Shown piece after piece: positions 59,885 through 64,000 of a stretch of 64,000 bases of DNA (position 1 is the stretch's first letter; each line of letters starts with the position of its first letter). The translations under genes were made by a program, and so were the position numbers. Source of the DNA: CALODP01 sp942492055 (GTDB lineage Bacteria; Bacteroidota; Ignavibacteria; Ignavibacteriales; Melioribacteraceae); the NCBI GenBank assembly GCA_942492055.1, contig CALODP010000025.1, forward strand, positions 62,001 through 126,000. The letters are read 5' to 3'. The notes under the pieces were generated by a model that was not told where the DNA came from, made no database searches, and was given only the letters and a program-made list of their open reading frames with translations.

Positions 59885-62800
59885 ATGAGGAAAATTCTAC
59901 TCCTTTCGTGCACAATTTTGCTTTTAGCTTTTTCGCAAATATTTGCACAGACCGGAAAAATTGCAGGTACCATTACCGATGCAAAGACAGGGGAGGCATT
60001 AATTGGTGTGAATGTTGTTGTACTAGGAACAACAATTGGAGCACCTACTGATCTTGATGGGTATTATACCATCAATAATATGACTCCCGCAACTTATACT
60101 CTTAAGATTTCATATCTTGGGTATACTACTCAACAGATCAAAGATATTCGAGTGAATATTGGAGAGACAACAATAATTGATGTTCAATTACAGGAACAGT
60201 CGTTAAAGACTGATGAGATTGTTGTCACTGCAGCTAGAACACCAATTATTCAACAAGACAAAGCTACTAGTGGTGTAAACCTAAATGCCAAAGAAATTCA
60301 GAGTTTACCTGTCTCGAATGTTTCTAGTGTTGTTTCCTTACAAGCTGGAGTTGAAGGTGGAACAATAAGAGGTGGTAGTGGCGATGAAATTGTCTACCAA
60401 GTTAATGGTGTAACTATGAAGGATGGGCGTGATAACACTCCGTATTCTAACATCAGTATGACTTCTGTTCAGCAGATTAAGGTACAAACTGGTGGTTTTA
60501 CAGCAGAAACCGGTGATGCTCGTTCTGGAGTTGTAGAAATTGTGACAAAAGAAGGAGATAAGGATAAATATACTGTTAGTCTTTTTACGCAAGTAAGTCC
60601 TGCAGCAAACAAACATTTTGGTATGTCAATTAATGATCCGAACTCATATTTTATGAGACCATATCTCGATGACGATGTATGTTGGACCGGAACGGATAAT
60701 GGAAATTGGGATGAATATACAAAAAAACAATATCCTGGTTTTGATGGATGGAATGCTATTTCGAAATCAACCCTTGAGAATGATGACCCAACCGATGATC
60801 TAACTCCTGAAGCTGCCAGACGATTATTTTTATGGCAACATAGAAAGACATTTGATATAGACAAACCTGATTATGATATTGACTTAAGTATTGGTGGACC
60901 GGTGCCTTTAATTAGCAAGCAATTAGGGGACTTACGCTTTTTAGCTTCGTTTAAGACAAAGAGAGATATGTTACTTATTCCTCTTTCAACTGAGGATTAT
61001 AGAGATTATGACGCTGGTATCAAGTTGACTTCCGATTTAATGCCTGGTATGAAGCTCATGGTTGAAGGACATATAGGTGAGCAACAAGGTACAAATACTA
61101 GTACTTCCGGTTATCCTGGAATTTTTAGCGGAGATTCATATGTAGCTGAAAGATCAATGTATGGATCATATGACGATGCATCAGTTTTTGCAAATGATTA
61201 CTGGACTCCTACTAAAACTTATAAGAATAGTATCTCAGCCAAATTGACACATGCTGTTGATTCAAAAACTTTTTATCAAGTTATTTTTAACACTTTTGGA
61301 TCTAAATACGAAACATTTCCAGGGGAAATGAGAGATACTACTAGAAGATATAAATTTGGTAATTATTATTATGTTGATGAAGCTCCTTACGGATATTGGC
61401 AAGGTGGTGATGCTTCAGTAAATGGAAGTGGAATGATGATGGGCTCAATTTACTCACAGTCCAGAGATACAAGTGAAATTCGTACATATTCATTGAAAGT
61501 TGATGCATCCAGTCAAATTAATAAGAACCATGAAGTCAAAGCTGGTATTGAAATAAAGGTTACAGATTTTAATGCTAACTTTGGTATAATTTCCGAAATG
61601 TATTCTACAAAGAATAGGTTTTACCGATGGGATAATGCACCAATTCAAGGCGCATTATATGTTCAAGATAAGCTTGAATTTGAAGCTATGGTATGTAATA
61701 TTGGTGTAAGGATGGATTATTCCAATCCAAATATTAAATGGTACCAATATGGTCAGTATGATCCTTCTTTTTCGACCAACGGAAATATCGATACTTTGAG
61801 TAAAAAATCTGTTCCTGCCCAGATTACTTTTAGTCCGAGATTAGGGGTTTCATTTCCTATTACAGTAAATAGCAAATTATTCTTCAACTATGGACATTTC
61901 CGCTCTTTACCTACACCAACTAATATGTATTTGAAGACAGAAGATCCTTATGGAAAACTAACTTACATTGCGAATCCGAATGTGGAGATGGAACAGACCA
62001 TTGCATATGAAGTTGGTTATGAACATAATCTGTTTGATCAATTTCTTGTAAGAGCAACAGGTTATTATAAGGATATAAAAAATGAGAGTAGAGATATTAC
62101 ATATTATAACTACGATCAGTCAGTTGGGTACACAAAAGTGCAGCCAGTGCAATACAGAGATATTCGAGGTGCGGAATTCCAGATAACCAAAAACCGTGGT
62201 GATTGGGTTAGAGGTTTTATTAATTATACATATATGCTTAGTTCATCTGGGAAATTCGGATGGGGAAGATATTATGAGCTTCCAAATCAACAGAAAGAGT
62301 ATATTGAAACGGATGGTCAAGTTTGGGCCAAACAATCAAAATCGGTAGCCAGGCCTTACGCAAGAATGCAATTAGATATATTTACACCAAATCAATTTGG
62401 ACCTGAAGTAGCCGGTATTTATCCATTAGAAGGTTGGAGTTTCAATTTCCTAACAACATGGAAAGCAGGCTCGTATACATCTTGGTCGGGTAGTGGGGTT
62501 GTAACTCAAGCTACAGAAAATAATTTACAGTGGAAAGATTATTGGAATGTTGATTTGAGAATAACCAAATCTCTTGACCTAGGTCCCGTCGAATTGCAAG
62601 GATTTGTTCAAATATATAATCTCTTTAATTTCAAAAGATTATCTACTACAGGATTTTCAAGTTCTCTTGACAGATATAATTATTATAAGTCCCTTCATTT
62701 CCCGAATTCAAAAGGAAAAGATTTTAATTATATAAATGTTCCTGGAGATGACCAGTTAGGGGACTATAGAAAAACAGGAGTAGAGTTTATTCCTATTGAA

Positions 62801-63037
62801 ACTTCGAGTGATATAAATACAATTACGGATCCTGTTGAAAAACGACTTTATTATGATGCTGCAACTCAAACATATTACGAGTATAGTGCTAAAGATGGTT
62901 GGGATAAAGCTGATGCTAAGAAAGTTAACTATGTTTTAGATAATAAAGCTTATATAGATAATCCTGATTATGCTTTCTTTTCATTCTTAGGAAAACGAGA
63001 TATTTATTTCGGCTTAAAACTTAATGTTTCATTGTAA
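59885..63037 (+). CDS. TonB-dependent outer-membrane receptor, second cassette
   Basis: A 1050-residue SusC/RagA-like barrel. Signal peptide (about 1-21), carboxypeptidase-like domain (GKIAGTITDAKTGEALIGVNVVVLG), plug (LNAKEIQSLPVSNVSSVVSLQAG ... TGDARSGVVEIVTKEG), and barrel to a final FGLKLNVSL. The N-terminal 130 residues are close to those of the first receptor, showing common origin; the barrel is more diverged and longer. It is followed 43 bases later by a second large exported protein, so the receptor-partner pair is duplicated. Confidence 0.92.
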   Translation: MRKILLLSCTILLLAFSQIFAQTGKIAGTITDAKTGEALIGVNVVVLGTTIGAPTDLDGYYTINNMTPATYTLKISYLGYTTQQIKDIRVNIGETTIIDVQLQEQSLKTDEIVVTAARTPIIQQDKATSGVNLNAKEIQSLPVSNVSSVVSLQAGVEGGTIRGGSGDEIVYQVNGVTMKDGRDNTPYSNISMTSVQQIKVQTGGFTAETGDARSGVVEIVTKEGDKDKYTVSLFTQVSPAANKHFGMSINDPNSYFMRPYLDDDVCWTGTDNGNWDEYTKKQYPGFDGWNAISKSTLENDDPTDDLTPEAARRLFLWQHRKTFDIDKPDYDIDLSIGGPVPLISKQLGDLRFLASFKTKRDMLLIPLSTEDYRDYDAGIKLTSDLMPGMKLMVEGHIGEQQGTNTSTSGYPGIFSGDSYVAERSMYGSYDDASVFANDYWTPTKTYKNSISAKLTHAVDSKTFYQVIFNTFGSKYETFPGEMRDTTRRYKFGNYYYVDEAPYGYWQGGDASVNGSGMMMGSIYSQSRDTSEIRTYSLKVDASSQINKNHEVKAGIEIKVTDFNANFGIISEMYSTKNRFYRWDNAPIQGALYVQDKLEFEAMVCNIGVRMDYSNPNIKWYQYGQYDPSFSTNGNIDTLSKKSVPAQITFSPRLGVSFPITVNSKLFFNYGHFRSLPTPTNMYLKTEDPYGKLTYIANPNVEMEQTIAYEVGYEHNLFDQFLVRATGYYKDIKNESRDITYYNYDQSVGYTKVQPVQYRDIRGAEFQITKNRGDWVRGFINYTYMLSSSGKFGWGRYYELPNQQKEYIETDGQVWAKQSKSVARPYARMQLDIFTPNQFGPEVAGIYPLEGWSFNFLTTWKAGSYTSWSGSGVVTQATENNLQWKDYWNVDLRITKSLDLGPVELQGFVQIYNLFNFKRLSTTGFSSSLDRYNYYKSLHFPNSKGKDFNYINVPGDDQLGDYRKTGVEFIPIETSSDINTITDPVEKRLYYDAATQTYYEYSAKDGWDKADAKKVNYVLDNKAYIDNPDYAFFSFLGKRDIYFGLKLNVSL

Positions 63038-63080
63038 TCGAATAAATTGTAATTAATTCGAAGTTACTTAAGAGGATATT

Positions 63081-64000
63081 ATGAAAAAAAATATTAGTAT
63101 CAATTTTCTCATTATCTTACTTGTTGGAAGTATATTCCTCCCTTCAAGCATGACAGCGCAGCAAATTGGTAAGATCAATAAATGGTTAAATATTGGTGAG
63201 CTTCACAACTGGTATTCAAGCGTTGGAGCAGAGAGAGAAGAGGATGGCTTTGAAGTAATGCAGCAATCCGGATTTAGATGGCCTGGAATCTATTTAAATC
63301 AAGATATGCAATGTGCCAAGGGAATTTGGATTGGATGTAAAAATTACGAAGAGCAAAATGGTGCTTTTTTTAATTATAAGGTTAACCATTGTGGTCCTCG
63401 TCCTCAGGCTGGTGAAGGGGAATTTTTCCCGATCAAATTTGATAGGTACGTAAAACATCAGATGCCTTTGGTTTTTGTTGATGATGCTCCTACTTTCAAG
63501 GCTAAGTTAAATGTTGATGTGGTTGACCCTGAGTTACCATATGATCAGATGCTTTATAATGTTGTCAATACTCAAATGGGTTTGACAATGGAAAGAAAGA
63601 TTTTCCAATTCGGTAGCGAATACCATAATAATTACATTGTTACCGAATATACATTTATTAATACCGGTAATTGTGATGATGATGAGGAGATAGAAAGAAC
63701 ATCAGGTAAGCTAGAAGAAGTATATTTCTATTATCAATATAGATTAGCAGTATGTCGCGAAACCAGAACTTTAATTGGTAATGGTACTGGCTGGGGACAA
63801 AATACACTTAACCATGATATAGGTACTTTTGAAAAACCACGTACAAAGGATTGGATTAAAGAGGGTGACAATTATCCCTATAGATACTCTTTTGCATGGC
63901 ACGGATATTACAAAGAATTTTCAGAATATAATAATGTTGGTGGTCCAATATTTCACCCATATGATGGTTGGGGGAATCTGATTGATGCTGCTGATGCTGT
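63081..64000 (+). CDS. Exported protein paired with the second TonB receptor (cut by window edge)
   Basis: An open frame from the ATG at 63081 to the window end, about 306 residues. It begins with a signal peptide (MKKNISINFLIILLVGSIF..., cut near the AQQ). The mature part is acidic with WPG and WIG blocks, an overall pattern like the large exported protein behind the first receptor, but similarity is only loose. The position after a TonB receptor is the same. The C-terminus and any sorting tail lie outside the window. Confidence 0.75.
   Translation, partial: MKKNISINFLIILLVGSIFLPSSMTAQQIGKINKWLNIGELHNWYSSVGAEREEDGFEVMQQSGFRWPGIYLNQDMQCAKGIWIGCKNYEEQNGAFFNYKVNHCGPRPQAGEGEFFPIKFDRYVKHQMPLVFVDDAPTFKAKLNVDVVDPELPYDQMLYNVVNTQMGLTMERKIFQFGSEYHNNYIVTEYTFINTGNCDDDEEIERTSGKLEEVYFYYQYRLAVCRETRTLIGNGTGWGQNTLNHDIGTFEKPRTKDWIKEGDNYPYRYSFAWHGYYKEFSEYNNVGGPIFHPYDGWGNLIDAADA

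Overview
The window looks like chromosome of a low-GC, Gram-negative member of the Bacteroidota/Ignavibacteriota (FCB) branch, most likely an Ignavibacteria-like bacterium. The evidence is the type IX secretion style C-terminal tail (NPFNPST...KM.L.K) on several exported proteins, PorV/PorQ-like and TonB-dependent outer-membrane proteins with an N-terminal carboxypeptidase-like domain, an LptE-like lipoprotein, a two-component sensor with a periplasmic propeller, and RNase HIII. The taxonomic call is an inference from gene content. No phage, insertion sequence or CRISPR array was seen.

Region by region. 1-13555 is mostly rightward housekeeping and envelope genes: rpiA (leftward, cut by the left edge), miaB, a SPOR protein, a metallo-beta-lactamase-fold enzyme, a sigma-54 activator translationally overlapped with an LptE-like lipoprotein, a membrane glycosyltransferase, a TPR protein, a 3-methyladenine glycosylase, a DUF3108 protein, a CPBP membrane protease, a zinc-ribbon/DUF2007 protein, cdsA, an exported MetX-like hydrolase, OsmC and a methyltransferase. 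13557-15770 holds an unrecognised leftward gene, a gene-poor AT-rich stretch with a decayed 21-bp tandem repeat, and a MarR regulator. 15774-19181 has a DUF1015 gene next to serC, a lipoprotein and an RsbRD_N-like protein.

19262-27762 is a leftward block of exported and signalling genes: a VIT/vWA protein, a DUF5683-like protein, a kelch protein, a Ser/Thr kinase with PEGA repeats, a GAF-sigma-54 activator and a lipoprotein. The last five are tightly spaced and look like one unit, the best candidate here for a little-described signalling system. 28008-32463 has a cold-shock gene, a hydrolase, proS, an RsmI-like methyltransferase and an Nfu protein. 32464-33150 holds a probable gene remnant. 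33492-40787 is a leftward arginine cluster, argC-argJ-argB-argD-argR-argG-argH. 41078-44583 has a methyltransferase, a small Cys-rich protein, tRNA-Asp, pfkA and rnhC.

44791-64000 runs rightward: a propeller sensor kinase, its NarL-type response regulator, a second degenerate response regulator copy, then two outer-membrane cassettes (TonB-dependent receptor plus large exported protein; the first also with a PorV-like protein) on either side of a secreted glycoside-hydrolase-like protein. Together this looks like a regulated outer-membrane uptake or secretion locus. The substrate cannot be read from the sequence.
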